A DNA stretch of 64,000 nucleotides from the NCBI RefSeq assembly GCF_002101965.1, contig NZ_LQQA01000010.1, positions 248,001-312,000 of the forward strand, given 5' to 3'. The stretch's first letter is position 1. Each line of letters starts with the position of its first letter. Shown here piece by piece: positions 40,638 through 49,718 of the stretch. The DNA is from Mycolicibacterium wolinskyi. GTDB taxonomy: Bacteria; Actinomycetota; Actinomycetes; Mycobacteriales; Mycobacteriaceae. Under the pieces are notes generated by a model. It worked only from the letters and a program-made list of their open reading frames with translations, ran no database searches and was not told the DNA's origin. The translations under genes were made by a program, and so were the position numbers.

Positions 40638-41450
40638 TCACTTGCTGAACAATAACGGCCCCAACGCTCTCGCCGCGTCCAACACTCCGGGCTGTTGGCC
40701 GTCATGCAGCACCGTGGCGTAGACGTGATCGGCACCGGCGGTCCGTTGTTCGCGCAGCCGTTCCGCGATCTGGCCGGATGTCCCCCACGCCACCAGCGAA
40801 TCCACCAGCCGATCGCTCAGGCCGTTGACATCATCCTCGGTAAAGCCTTGCCGCAGAGCGGAGTTGACGTAGCTGGGCATCGAGAACAGAAAGCGCAGCG
40901 GAACGCGCGCGGTGTCGCGGGCGGTCTCGGGGTTCTCGTCCATCACGACGTACTGGCCCAGCGCGAGGATGCGGTCCTGACCGAGCCGTCGTCGCGCCGC
41001 GGCGGTGCCTTGCGGGGTGAACAGCATCGGCACCGCACCGGCGCAATACTCGCGCGCCAGCGCGAGCCGGCTCGGCCCGAAGGCCGCCAGCAGCCGGCGG
41101 TTCGGCGGGATGGAGAACTCCGGATCGCCGAAGTATTGGGCCAACCGGCTCGACGCGTGCGCCCCGGCGAGCGGCCCCAATCCCATCACCAGACGACCCG
41201 GAGTGCGGTCTTCGACCCGGCGATAGAACTCACCCAGTTCGCCCGGGCGGTAGCCGTCCGGCATGACGACCGCCGGGGCGACCACCGCTCGGGTCGTAGC
41301 CTCGATGAGTTCACGCAGCCGATCGAGACGATCCAGTTGACCGCCGTTGACCCACAGCGTGCCGAAGCCGAGAGCTTCGATCTCCGGAGCGGTTTCCAAG
41401 TACTCGGCGCCGACATCCACGGCTATCCCGAACGGGCCCATCGTGTTCAT
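40638..41450 (-). CDS. LLM-class F420-dependent oxidoreductase
   Basis: 270 aa luciferase-like monooxygenase fold. PFGIAVDVGAEYLETAPEIEALGFGTLWV at the N-terminus and GRLVMGLGPLAGAH in the barrel are typical of the short mycobacterial F420-dependent subfamily; the C-terminal GTSGQIAERLREQRTAGADHV is also diagnostic. Such enzymes reduce or oxidise diverse substrates with the deazaflavin F420. Substrate is not predictable. It lies between the molybdate pair and the type VII-like pair with no overlap to either. Confidence 0.88.
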   Translation of the reverse strand: MNTMGPFGIAVDVGAEYLETAPEIEALGFGTLWVNGGQLDRLDRLRELIEATTRAVVAPAVVMPDGYRPGELGEFYRRVEDRTPGRLVMGLGPLAGAHASSRLAQYFGDPEFSIPPNRRLLAAFGPSRLALAREYCAGAVPMLFTPQGTAAARRRLGQDRILALGQYVVMDENPETARDTARVPLRFLFSMPSYVNSALRQGFTEDDVNGLSDRLVDSLVAWGTSGQIAERLREQRTAGADHVYATVLHDGQQPGVLDAARALGPLLFSK

Positions 41451-41493
41451 GATGGGAAACTTAGAACCTCAATGAACGTTCAGGTCAAGCCGC

Positions 41494-42048
41494 TCAGGCC
41501 TCGAACTGCATCCCGTCGAGCTCGAGCGCTTTTCCTTGAAGTCGTTGGCCGAGATAGATGTCGGTCTGCACGAGCCGTTCGGCGTGCCACCGAATATCCT
41601 CGGCATGTTCACGGGAAGCGGTGTAGCGCTTGGCCATCGTGGAGACGTCGATGCGGCGGGTATCCCGGACCGACAGGTCCTCGCCGACCTCGAACCCGTC
41701 GGCCTCGGCCGCGGCAATGGCGTCGAGTACCTGGCCCACGGCGAGCCGAAGGTCCCTGCTGCCATCCTCGGCGATGTTGGCGGCCTCACGTTGAATGTCG
41801 CCCTGCTTGCGGACGACGGCGGCATCGGTGGTGACCCTATTCAACGCGGACTCCCCGGCGTCACCGGACCATTCGGTCCCACCGGGGGCAGCCACGTTCT
41901 GCCGGTGCCACTCGAACAACTCCTCGGACTGCGCCGCCATCTGACGCCAGCGAGCCGCCGCGTCGTCGAGATGCGTTGTGTCCCAGGCCTCTATCCGGGA
42001 GCGGGTCAGTTCTTCATCGGATGACCCAGCGTTGTCAGTCGAGCTCAC
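41494..42048 (-). CDS. Type VII secretion toxin-leader-like protein without a toxin domain
   Basis: 184 aa, GTG start. The helical segment with AARWRQMAAQSEELFEWHRQ, PGGTEWSGDAGESALNRV and then DGFEVGEDLSVRDTRR resembles the N-terminal trafficking region of large mycobacterial ESX-linked polymorphic toxins. The chain ends after that region (ALELDGMQFEA), so no catalytic domain is present. It overlaps the upstream EspC-like gene as GTGA. It could be an ESX substrate, a chaperone-like partner or the remnant of a toxin gene. Confidence 0.65.
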   Translation of the reverse strand: MSSTDNAGSSDEELTRSRIEAWDTTHLDDAAARWRQMAAQSEELFEWHRQNVAAPGGTEWSGDAGESALNRVTTDAAVVRKQGDIQREAANIAEDGSRDLRLAVGQVLDAIAAAEADGFEVGEDLSVRDTRRIDVSTMAKRYTASREHAEDIRWHAERLVQTDIYLGQRLQGKALELDGMQFEA

Positions 42049-42320
42049 ATCAACTCCGCCAGGCCCCCAGCGGTTTCCTCATCGACGGCCTCGAACCGGC
42101 TGGCGCCGGCCAGCATGTCTCCGGCCTGTGCACTCACGCGTGTGGATTGGCGGATCCGGACTGCGGACACGGCGGCGTCCATCGCCGACACACCCGTGTG
42201 GGTAGGGCTGCCCGAGGCGACACCGACGGACGCCGTCGTCAATTCGGCAGCGATCATCTCGCTGCTTATAGCGCCTGCCCTGAGCCCGCCCGGGTCGACT
42301 CTCAGATCGTTCGCCACCAC
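42045..42320 (-). CDS. EspC-like (DUF2580) type VII secretion protein
   Basis: 91 aa from GTG 42320, with GGGGG five bases ahead; GTG 42317 is equally possible. The pattern LRVDPGGLRAGAISSEMIAAEL, then ASGSPTHTGVSAMDAAVSAVR and a helical C-terminus fits EspC/DUF2580 proteins, small helical hairpins that travel with ESX substrates. The next gene is coupled by a 4-base overlap, giving a two-gene orphan pair with no ESX machinery nearby. Confidence 0.7.
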   Translation of the reverse strand: MVANDLRVDPGGLRAGAISSEMIAAELTTASVGVASGSPTHTGVSAMDAAVSAVRIRQSTRVSAQAGDMLAGASRFEAVDEETAGGLAELM

Positions 42321-42600
42321 AATCCCCCAACTGGCCAATCTGCTCAAGGCAGGCTACTCCACCGGCACCCCGTTCCCCTACTAAGGGGGGTATTGATTCT
42401 GCTCCGAAAATACTGCGAAATCTCCAGCAATGAAAATGGCAGATCAGTTGCCGGGTCCGGCATTTGAGAATCATGGCGCAGATCGCATTCGCCGAATCAT
42501 TGTCGGGCGCGTCAGTTCAACACGAACCGTCAAATCTGGCAAAAGCTAGTGTGTCGCCTGCCCGCCATAACGGCGTCGAGCAGCAAATTCCGGCACGATT
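42321..42600. other. 280-base intergenic region, no gene seen
   Basis: It holds the Shine-Dalgarno GGGGG and presumed promoter of the EspC-like operon, followed by a locally AT-rich stretch (about 42385-42470). No open frame with a convincing start and codon pattern was found on either strand. Confidence 0.4.
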
Positions 42601-43809
42601 TCATTCGCTGGGCAGCCGGACGGCACGTGACGCCCGCTCGATACGGCTGCCGAAACCACGGCCCAAACGCACCAACAACGGCATGGCACGCAACGCCTGA
42701 TTCCGTGCCACGATCGCGCGACGAGTGGACGGAAGCAGCATGCGCATGCCGGATGCGGCCAGGCGCTGATTCTCGATCACATTGGGCCGAAAACCCCGCT
42801 CCCACCGCATGAATGCGGCTACACTGCGTGACCCCTCCCGCAGGGCATGTGCCAGGAGGTACGCGCCGATCAACGCCAGGGACGTACCTTGACCGGACAG
42901 CGGCGACGGGCCGAACGCCGAATCGCCCAGCAGCGCCACCCGCCCAGTCGACCACTGCGGCAAGTGAACCTGACTCATCTCGTCGAAGTAGAAGTCGTAG
43001 GCGCCCGCCATGGCGTCGATGAGTTCCGCGGTGCGCCAGCCCATCGACGCGAACCGCCGCGCGAGCAGCGCCTTGTGCGCCGCGTCGTCACGAAGGTCGA
43101 TATCCAGGGGTTCGGACCGAAACAGCAGCAACGCCTTGGCCCGCTGATTGCCGCGCACCGTGAACACCGCCGCGGCACGGTTGGGTTCGTTATAGAGAAT
43201 GGCGCGATCGGACAATCCGAGCACGTTGTCGATCGTGAATATGGAGACATAGGCCCCGAGCGGACGGATGAATCGGTCCTCGTCGCCGAAGGCCAGCAAC
43301 CGGACGGACGAATGTTGCCCGTCCGCACCGATCACGAGATCGAACTCGCCGCGGCGCCCACTGGCGAACTCGACCGCTGCCGGCCGATCGGCAGGCTGAG
43401 ATATGGCACGCACGGAATCGCCGAATACCGTCTCGACGTCATCGCGTACCGCGGAGTACAACATTCTCACCAAATCTTCACGCATGATCTCGATCTCCCG
43501 ATCGCCACGCGCGTCGTGCAGCGGGCGCAACGCGACGTCGTACGTGCGTGAGCCAGCCTGTGAGCCGGCGCCCCGCACCGCCGAAAGCGTCTGGATATTG
43601 GTGCGATGATCGCGTACCGCTGACGCCAGGCCCATCCGCTCGACGACTTCGAGCGCGGTGCCGCGGATGTCGACCGCATGCCCGCCGGTTCTCAGTTCGG
43701 CCGTGCGTTCCACGAGCGTGACCTGATATCCGTGCCGCACAAGCCAGTACGCGACAGCGGGACCGGCGATGCCGGCTCCGACGATCAGCACCCGCGGTGG
43801 AGATGCCAT
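42601..43809 (-). CDS. FAD-dependent monooxygenase (PHBH/TetX-like)
   Basis: 402 aa. FAD-binding GxGxxG in VLIVGAGIAGPAVAYWL, DG motif in LVIGADGQHSSVR, and GD motif in VALLGDSAFGPSPLSGQGTSL place it in the class A flavin monooxygenases that hydroxylate aromatics, polyketides or tetracyclines. The 280 bases between it and the EspC-like gene contain no gene; this AT-richer stretch probably carries the promoter of the type VII-like pair. Substrate is unknown. Confidence 0.9.
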   Translation of the reverse strand: MASPPRVLIVGAGIAGPAVAYWLVRHGYQVTLVERTAELRTGGHAVDIRGTALEVVERMGLASAVRDHRTNIQTLSAVRGAGSQAGSRTYDVALRPLHDARGDREIEIMREDLVRMLYSAVRDDVETVFGDSVRAISQPADRPAAVEFASGRRGEFDLVIGADGQHSSVRLLAFGDEDRFIRPLGAYVSIFTIDNVLGLSDRAILYNEPNRAAAVFTVRGNQRAKALLLFRSEPLDIDLRDDAAHKALLARRFASMGWRTAELIDAMAGAYDFYFDEMSQVHLPQWSTGRVALLGDSAFGPSPLSGQGTSLALIGAYLLAHALREGSRSVAAFMRWERGFRPNVIENQRLAASGMRMLLPSTRRAIVARNQALRAMPLLVRLGRGFGSRIERASRAVRLPSE

Positions 43810-43859
43810 GTGAGGACACTAGCCTCGGCTTGGCCCGCCGAGTCGGCCACCTCGGTGGT

Positions 43860-45044
43860 CTACGAGTGCAGTTCGGCCCAATCCGCGAGTGCCGCTTCGG
43901 TTGTCACGTGATCGATGGCCAGCGCCGCGGCCCCGTACATCGGGGCGTCCTCGCCGAGGAGTCCGTCGCGGACCGGGGGCGCCGAAGCCTTCCGGAACGT
44001 CATCAATCCGTCGCGGTATGCCGTTTCGAACGCTTCTGGCGCGGCCGCGCGCAGCGGGGGTGCCAGGCCGCCCAGTGTGACGATGTCGGGATCGTGGATG
44101 TTGACGAGCCCCGCGACGCCGCGGCCGAGCGCGGTCGCCACGGCACCGAACGCGGCCCGCAGCTTCGGCGGCACCGGGTCGGCCTTCAGCTGTTCATAGG
44201 CGAACGCGATGGGGTCGCGGGGCTGCGGCAGCTTGAGATGGCGTGCCAGCGCGCGTCCGTCGACCGTCTGATCCCAGCAGCCGCGGGCGCCGCACGGGCA
44301 GCGGAGGCCGGGGTCACCGAACGGTATGTGTCCGTATTCGCCTGCGGCACCGTGGGAACCGGTGACGGGCTCGCCGTTGACGATCAGCGTGCCGCCGATA
44401 CCGACCGTGATGATCAGGTGCAGCGCGGTGCCCGCATCGCGGGCCGATCCGGCGCGTGCCTCGGCCAGCCCCGCCAGTGTCGCGTCGTTGCCGAGCAGCA
44501 GCGGCGGCTTGGTCCGGGCCGGTAGCCGCGACATGATCGCCGAGAGGTCGATGCCGCTCCAGCCGCGTGGCGTGAATTGCACGAGCCTCGAATCGCTTAC
44601 CGTCCCCGCCACCGCGACCGCAACGGCTCGCACTCGGCCGGCGTGTTTCCGGTGGGCCTTGGCGATCTCGCTTGCGATGTCGTCGAGCAGCCGCGCCTGC
44701 TCGCCCGATCTCCCCTCGGCCACGATGTGCGGCACGCCGTCGAACCCGGCTTGCGCGAGCCGCCAGTCCCCCGGGCGTAGGTCGGCGACAAGAACGAGTG
44801 GCCCGTCGGGATGCGGACCCAGCACGGTCGTCGGCCTTCCCCGGCCCTGTGCGGGCGCCGGAGTCTCGTCGAGCAGGTGTACGCGCCGCAATCGGGCCAG
44901 CAGATCGGTCGCGCCGCCGCTGCTCATACGAAGCCGCTGGGCGGCGACGGCTCGGGTGATACCCGGCTGAGACCGCACCAACCCGATCATCTTGGCCGCG
45001 CTGTACCAGCGCAGCTGAGATGCGGGTCGGCGCTCGGTCGGCAT
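43860..45044 (-). CDS. ROK-family transcriptional regulator
   Basis: 394 aa. N-terminal helix-turn-helix (GITRAVAAQRLRMSSGGATDLL, about 30-60), then a ROK sugar-kinase-like domain with GIGGTLIVNGEPVTGSHGAAGEYGH spread over about 215-240 and the zinc ligands in LRCPCGARGCWDQ. Such proteins bind sugars or phosphosugars and repress transport or catabolic genes. It is divergent from an MFS exporter gene 51 bases away, the probable target. Whether the kinase site is active cannot be judged. Confidence 0.9.
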   Translation of the reverse strand: MPTERRPASQLRWYSAAKMIGLVRSQPGITRAVAAQRLRMSSGGATDLLARLRRVHLLDETPAPAQGRGRPTTVLGPHPDGPLVLVADLRPGDWRLAQAGFDGVPHIVAEGRSGEQARLLDDIASEIAKAHRKHAGRVRAVAVAVAGTVSDSRLVQFTPRGWSGIDLSAIMSRLPARTKPPLLLGNDATLAGLAEARAGSARDAGTALHLIITVGIGGTLIVNGEPVTGSHGAAGEYGHIPFGDPGLRCPCGARGCWDQTVDGRALARHLKLPQPRDPIAFAYEQLKADPVPPKLRAAFGAVATALGRGVAGLVNIHDPDIVTLGGLAPPLRAAAPEAFETAYRDGLMTFRKASAPPVRDGLLGEDAPMYGAAALAIDHVTTEAALADWAELHS

Positions 45045-45095
45045 TGAACAAATATCCCACTTGATTTAACTCGACCTCTGAGTATATTCGGCACC

Positions 45096-46286
45096 ATGAC
45101 GGCAACGCCTCTGACACAGGGCGAATCCACGCGATCGGCGTCGGGTCTGCGGGCCAATCTGCCTGGCCTGCTGTCGTTGGCCGCCGCGTCCTGCCTGGCC
45201 GTCACCACCGAGTTGTTGCCGGTCGGGCTACTGCCCGAGATCGGGACGACGTTCGGCGTGTCGGCATCGCTGACGGGCCTGCTCGTCAGCCTCTACGCGG
45301 CCATGGTCGCCACGCTGGCCGTGCCGCTGACGGTCGTCACCGCACGATTCGGCCGCAAACCGCTGCTGTTGCTCACGCTTCTCGGTTACGCGGTGTGCAA
45401 CGTCATGGTTGCCGCGGCACCGGTGTTCGCGCTGGTTGCCGCCGGGCGCGTGATCGGGGGCATCAGCCATGCCCTGTTCTTCTCGCTGTGCATCGGCTAC
45501 GCGCCGCGACTCGTGCCGTCGGCTTACGTCGGTCGCGCGCTCGCCATCGCGGGCGGCGGCGCATCGGTGGGAATCGTTCTCGGCGTGCCACTCGCCACGT
45601 CACTGGGGACGGCCTTCGGCTGGCGGGTGTCGTTCGCCGTACTCGCCTGCGTCGCGGTGGTGATCCTGGCGCTTGTCACACGCCTGCTTCCGAGCGTCTC
45701 CGGCGACCACCCGGCAGGCACGGCACGCGGCAGCCGGGCCAGCCTGGCCGCGGTCGTCGGCGCCAACGCGCTGACGTGGCTCGGGCAGTTCAGCATCTAC
45801 ACCTACATCAGCGTGGTGCTGCTGTCGTCCGGACTCGGCTCGGCGTTCGTCGGGCCTGCGCTCCTGGTCTGCGGCGCGTGCGGGGTAATCGGACTGTTCT
45901 GCAGCGCAAAGGCTTTGGACCGCAATCCACGGCGAACGGCCACCGCGGTCCTGCTGATCGTCATCGGCGGGCTCGCCATACTGGCCCTCACGTACCCGGC
46001 ACTGACGTGGGTGCTGCTCGCGGTCGCACTGTGGAACGGCGCGTTCGGCGGTATGGCGTCGATCTATCAAGCCTGCGCCGTCCGGTGCCACGCCGTCGCT
46101 CCGGAACTCGCGGGCGCGTGGGTCAACGCGAGCGCCAACCTGGGCATCGCGGGTGGTGCGGCAATCGGCGCCGGATTGCTGAACGTCGCCGGGATCGGCG
46201 CCCTGCCGATCAGTGCGATCACGCTGATCTCCGCGGGACTTGCCGTGGTCGTAATCGCACGGCGGGCGTTTCCATCCCGGCCGTAG
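45096..46286 (+). CDS. MFS transporter (DHA1/AraJ-like)
   Basis: 396 aa with 12 predicted hydrophobic segments. The loop 2-3 motif appears as TVVTARFGRKPLLL and TM1 contains TTELLPVGLLPEIG, as in the DHA1 branch that includes sugar-efflux and drug-efflux proteins (AraJ, SotB, Cmx). Loop 6-7 is short. Divergent transcription from a ROK regulator favours sugar or sugar-conjugate efflux. It may instead export chloramphenicol-like drugs. Confidence 0.88.
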   Translation: MTATPLTQGESTRSASGLRANLPGLLSLAAASCLAVTTELLPVGLLPEIGTTFGVSASLTGLLVSLYAAMVATLAVPLTVVTARFGRKPLLLLTLLGYAVCNVMVAAAPVFALVAAGRVIGGISHALFFSLCIGYAPRLVPSAYVGRALAIAGGGASVGIVLGVPLATSLGTAFGWRVSFAVLACVAVVILALVTRLLPSVSGDHPAGTARGSRASLAAVVGANALTWLGQFSIYTYISVVLLSSGLGSAFVGPALLVCGACGVIGLFCSAKALDRNPRRTATAVLLIVIGGLAILALTYPALTWVLLAVALWNGAFGGMASIYQACAVRCHAVAPELAGAWVNASANLGIAGGAAIGAGLLNVAGIGALPISAITLISAGLAVVVIARRAFPSRP

Positions 46287-46314
46287 CCGAGCCGCCGCGA
46301 ACGTCGAACTGAAG

Positions 46315-46387
46315 TGGAGCTAAGGGGAATCGAACCCCTGACCTACTCGATGCGAACGAGTCGCGCTACCAACTGCGCCATAGCCCC
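46315..46387 (-). tRNA. tRNA-Ala (anticodon CGC)
   Basis: 73 nt cloverleaf. Acceptor GGGGCTA pairs with TAGCTCC including the alanine identity pair G3-U70; D arm GCGC/GCGC; anticodon stem ACTCG/CGAGT with loop TTCGCAT, giving anticodon CGC (codon GCG); T arm AGGGG-TTCGAAT-CCCCT. Discriminator base A, and CCA is not encoded. It lies between an MFS gene and glpR. Confidence 0.97.
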
Positions 46388-46442
46388 TGATACCGGTAGC
46401 ACAGGCTACCAGCCCAGTGCCCAACTACAGAAACCGACCGGC

Positions 46443-47522
46443 CTACTGCCCGGAAGCCCGTGGTAGATCGTATTCACGTGAGAACGGCGCATAGTCCAGA
46501 TGCTCGAAGATCGGGTCTTCGTCGTCGATCTCAAGGACCACCGAACCGGGCCTGCGCAGCCGTGCCGGCACGACGTCGAGCTTGTGATCGTCGGTGTTCT
46601 CGACGCCCAGCCGCGACCGCATCATCCGCTGCGCGCGGCGGCGGCGCAGTTGTTCCTCGATGCGGGTCTGGCGGCGCAGATACGCCAGGTACAGCACCGT
46701 CAGGGTGGCCGCGGTGCCACACACCCACCACGCCGTGGGGTTCACCAGGAACGCCATGGCCGCCGACACCATGAGCACGACCGCGAACACCGCGAGCACG
46801 CGCTTGCGGAACTTGTACTTGCGTGCGCTCACCTGGGCGGCGGTCTTGGATTCGTAGCGGCGTTGCCGGTTGGCGCTCAGCGACGCGACGGGAGTCTCCG
46901 TCCGCTGATCGCGGTCGTCGCCATCGGATTCGGCCTCCAGACCCGACGAGTCGTCGACGTACTCGTATTCGTCGTCCGTCGGGTCGGAACGGTCCTCATG
47001 CTCATCACTGTCATCGATGAGATCCTCGGGGTCATCGAGATCCAGTGGCAGCTGGTCTGATTGAGCCTCAGCGACGGGCTCGGCCTCTTCGGCCTCGGCG
47101 ACCTCTTCGACCGCAGCCTCGGGCTCGGGTTCAGAGTCAGCGACAGTCGCGCCGACCGGAAGGGCTCCGGAATCCTCCTCGACGATGTCAACATCGAGGT
47201 AGTCGGGCTCGGGCTCCTCGGCGACGGCTGCCGCCACGACCACGGTGCGGCGCGGTTCGTCGTCGACGTCGTCGAGTTCGCCGTCGAGGTCCTCGTCGAG
47301 GTGGTCTGCCTCGGGCTGCCAGTGCGGGTCGCTGTGATGGCCGGCGGCGGGACCGCGCCGTAGCCGTTGCGCATTGCGCCCGCTGTTGAGCACGCGCGTC
47401 GCCAAGGCGACGTCGCTGGTGCGACGAACCGAGTCACGCTTGCTGATCAACATCGGGACCAGCACGAAGAGCCAGAGCACGACGAGGGAGATCCACAGCA
47501 ATGATTGGGGGATGCTTGGCAT
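46443..47522 (-). CDS. glpR: Divisome protein SepX/GlpR, receptor of Glp
   Basis: 359 aa from ATG 47522 with AAAGGAG upstream. A membrane segment at the N-terminus (LLWISLVVLWLFVLVPMLI) is followed by a long, very acidic, disordered region (about 65-225, rich in Asp/Glu), then a hairpin of two hydrophobic helices (VLAVFAVVLMVSAAMAFLV and WWVCGTAATLTVLYLAYL) and a basic C-terminal domain. In Corynebacterium this protein is the membrane receptor for the gephyrin-like FtsZ-binding protein Glp; Glp, RimJ and GalU genes follow upstream in the same order here. It corresponds to Rv0996. Confidence 0.88.
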   Translation of the reverse strand: MPSIPQSLLWISLVVLWLFVLVPMLISKRDSVRRTSDVALATRVLNSGRNAQRLRRGPAAGHHSDPHWQPEADHLDEDLDGELDDVDDEPRRTVVVAAAVAEEPEPDYLDVDIVEEDSGALPVGATVADSEPEPEAAVEEVAEAEEAEPVAEAQSDQLPLDLDDPEDLIDDSDEHEDRSDPTDDEYEYVDDSSGLEAESDGDDRDQRTETPVASLSANRQRRYESKTAAQVSARKYKFRKRVLAVFAVVLMVSAAMAFLVNPTAWWVCGTAATLTVLYLAYLRRQTRIEEQLRRRRAQRMMRSRLGVENTDDHKLDVVPARLRRPGSVVLEIDDEDPIFEHLDYAPFSREYDLPRASGQ

Positions 47523-47628
47523 GACGCCTGCTCCTTTCCCCTCCAGGCTAGGTCTGTGACCAGCGCATCCATGGAGGCGCGCCGAGGACAATTACACACC
47601 TGTAATTCGCTGGAGACAAGCACCACCA

Positions 47629-47655
47629 GTCACAAATGTCACATTTGTAACAGCT
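47629..47655. promoter_or_regulatory. Triple MtrA-type repeat upstream of glpR
   Basis: GTCACA occurs at 47629 and 47638 and GTAACA at 47647, at exact 9-base steps. MtrA, the essential mycobacterial response regulator of division and wall genes, is reported to bind 9-bp direct repeats beginning GTCACA. The array lies about 107 bases upstream of the glpR start, in a 229-base gap. Inner parts also form the palindrome ACAAATG-TCA-CATTTGT. Confidence 0.6.
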
Positions 47656-47751
47656 TCGGAAATCGCTTCCCGCCGAATTTGCTTCCAGGGCTGTATATCC
47701 GGAGAAATCACGACCGTGAGTGCAATTTCGGCGCTCGGCGCGCCGTGAAGC

Positions 47752-48405
47752 TCACGCCCACCTGGCGCGGCCGGCCTGCACGAGCGCATGCGCGGCCGGC
47801 TGCGACAACTCCTCCACGGTGATCGCCACGAGCAGGTGATCGCGCCACGCCCCGTCCACTTCGAGATAGCGTCGCAGCAAGCCTTCTTCGCGGAATCCGA
47901 CGCGCGCGAGCACCGCCCGGCTCCGCGCGTTCTCGGGCCGCACCGTGGCCTCGACCCGATGCAGCCGGACACCGGTGAAACAGTGGTCGAGCCCGAGTGC
48001 GAGCGCGGCCGTCGCGATGCCGCCACCGGTCTTCGAACTGGCCACCCAGTAGCCGATCCACGCGGACCGCAGCGCCCCGTGCGTGACGTTGCCGATCGTC
48101 AGCTGACCGACGAACTGCCCGTCGAGCTCGATCACATACGGCAGCATCCGCCCCCGTCTGGCTTCCGAACGCAAGCCCGAACAGACCGCCGGCCATGACG
48201 AAACCGCATGGCGCACAGTCCATTCCGCTCCGGTGACCGGTTCCCACGGCTCAAGGTGTTCCCGGTCGGCGAGCCGGATCCGGCTCCACGTCGCCGCATC
48301 GCGTAACCGGACGGGACGCAACCGCACCACACCGGCGGGTACGCGCAGTGGACCCACACAATCGGGCCAACCCGGATGCGGACCCTCGGCGCGGAAGAGA
48401 CCCAT
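47752..48405 (-). CDS. rimJ: GNAT acetyltransferase, RimJ-like
   Basis: 217 aa. GNAT fold of the RimJ/RimL type: VRLRPVRLRDAATW at the N-terminus, the acetyl-CoA loop SSKTGGGIATAAL, and HRVEATVRPENARSRAVL with VGFREEGLLRRYLEVDGAWRDH. RimJ acetylates the N-terminus of ribosomal protein S5 in E. coli; substrate specificity here is not proven, and another protein could be the target. It starts 6 bases after glp, so it belongs to the galU-glp-rimJ-glpR run. Confidence 0.87.
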   Translation of the reverse strand: MGLFRAEGPHPGWPDCVGPLRVPAGVVRLRPVRLRDAATWSRIRLADREHLEPWEPVTGAEWTVRHAVSSWPAVCSGLRSEARRGRMLPYVIELDGQFVGQLTIGNVTHGALRSAWIGYWVASSKTGGGIATAALALGLDHCFTGVRLHRVEATVRPENARSRAVLARVGFREEGLLRRYLEVDGAWRDHLLVAITVEELSQPAAHALVQAGRARWA

Positions 48406-48411
48406 GACGCT

Positions 48412-49665
48412 TCAGCCCCGTTGGGCCAGAAAAGCAACATCAACGGTCTCGCCGGTGCGGACCTCTTCGACCTCGCTGGGAACCACGACCAGACAATTTG
48501 CCTCGGCGAGTGTGGCGAGCAGATGGGTGGACGCACCCGGCGCACCGCCGAGCGCCTGCACCAGGTACTCCCCGGTGTCCTGGTCGCGCATCAGCTGACC
48601 ACGCAGATAGCCCTTGCGGCCCGGCACCGAGCTGATCGGGGCCAGCGTGCGGGCCTGCACGATGCGCCGCATCGGCTGCCGCTTACCCAACGACAGCCGG
48701 ATCAGCGGACGCACCATGACCTCGAACACCACGAGCGCGCTGACCGGATTGGCGGGCAACAGGAAGACCGGCACCCGGTCCCGCCCGAGCTGTCCGAAAC
48801 CCTGAACCGAACCCGGATGCATGGCGATCCGGGTGACCTCCATATCGCCGAGCTCCGACAGCACCGTACGCACGGACTCGGCGGCCGCGCCGCCGACCGC
48901 ACCCGCGATCACCACGATCTCGTTGCGATTGACTTGGCCCTCAACGGTTTCGCGCAATTCGCCGGGATCGGTGCTGATGATGCCGACGCGGTTGACCTCG
49001 GCGCCGGCATCGCGGCCCGCCGCGGCTAGCGCGTAGGAGTTGACGTCGTAGACCTGCCCGGTGCCGGGCGTGCGGGATACGTCGACGAGTTCACCGCCAA
49101 CGCACATCACCGACAGCCGGGGCCGCGGATGCACCAGCACCCGATCGCGCCCGACCGCCGCGAGCAGACCGACCTGTGCCGCGCCGATGATCGTTCCGGC
49201 CCGTACCGCGACGTCACCGGGCTGCACATCGTCGCCGGTGCGCCGGACGTAGGCGCCCGACCGCACGCCACGCAGCACCCGAACCCGGTTCTGGCCCCCG
49301 TCGGTCCACCGCAGCGGCAGCACCGCGTCGGCAAGTGTCGGCATCGGCGCCCCGGTCTGCACACGCGCGGCCTGACGCGGTTGCAGCCGGCTCGGTGTGC
49401 GCGCGCCCGCCTCGATCGCCCCCATCACCGGCAGGCTGATCTCGCCGCTGCCGTCCTCGGAGTCGGCGTCCCCCACGCCGAGGACATCCACGCTGCGCAC
49501 CGCGTAGCCGTCGATGGCGGCCTGATCGAATCCCGGCATGGGCCGCTCGGTGACAACCTCCTCGGCGCACATCAGACCCTGCGATTCGGCTATGGCCACC
49601 CGCACCGGCCTTGGTGCCACCGCGGCGGCCGCCACCCGAGCCTGCTGCTCCTCCACCGAACGCAC
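48412..49665 (-). CDS. glp: Gephyrin-like molybdotransferase Glp (MoeA family)
   Basis: 417 aa, GTG start. MoeA domain order is present: N-terminal PGFDQAAIDGYAVRS, the central MPT-binding MogA-like domain with VNSYALAAAGRDAGAE and GAVGGAAAESVRTVL, and C-terminal beta domain. Corresponds to Rv0994 (moeA1). In Corynebacterium glutamicum the orthologue is not primarily a molybdenum-cofactor enzyme but binds the FtsZ tail and the receptor GlpR. Co-location with glpR supports the same role, though MoeA activity may be retained. Confidence 0.9.
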   Translation of the reverse strand: MRSVEEQQARVAAAAVAPRPVRVAIAESQGLMCAEEVVTERPMPGFDQAAIDGYAVRSVDVLGVGDADSEDGSGEISLPVMGAIEAGARTPSRLQPRQAARVQTGAPMPTLADAVLPLRWTDGGQNRVRVLRGVRSGAYVRRTGDDVQPGDVAVRAGTIIGAAQVGLLAAVGRDRVLVHPRPRLSVMCVGGELVDVSRTPGTGQVYDVNSYALAAAGRDAGAEVNRVGIISTDPGELRETVEGQVNRNEIVVIAGAVGGAAAESVRTVLSELGDMEVTRIAMHPGSVQGFGQLGRDRVPVFLLPANPVSALVVFEVMVRPLIRLSLGKRQPMRRIVQARTLAPISSVPGRKGYLRGQLMRDQDTGEYLVQALGGAPGASTHLLATLAEANCLVVVPSEVEEVRTGETVDVAFLAQRG

Positions 49666-49718
49666 AACACGCCTTTCTACCCGTCAGCCGGGTCCGGCGC
49701 GCGGCCAGGGGTAGTGCA

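Noticed and set aside
46395..46410. GGTAGC-ACAG-GCTACC hairpin between tRNA-Ala and glpR
   Set aside because: Only 6 bp of stem and no U tract; too weak to call a terminator.
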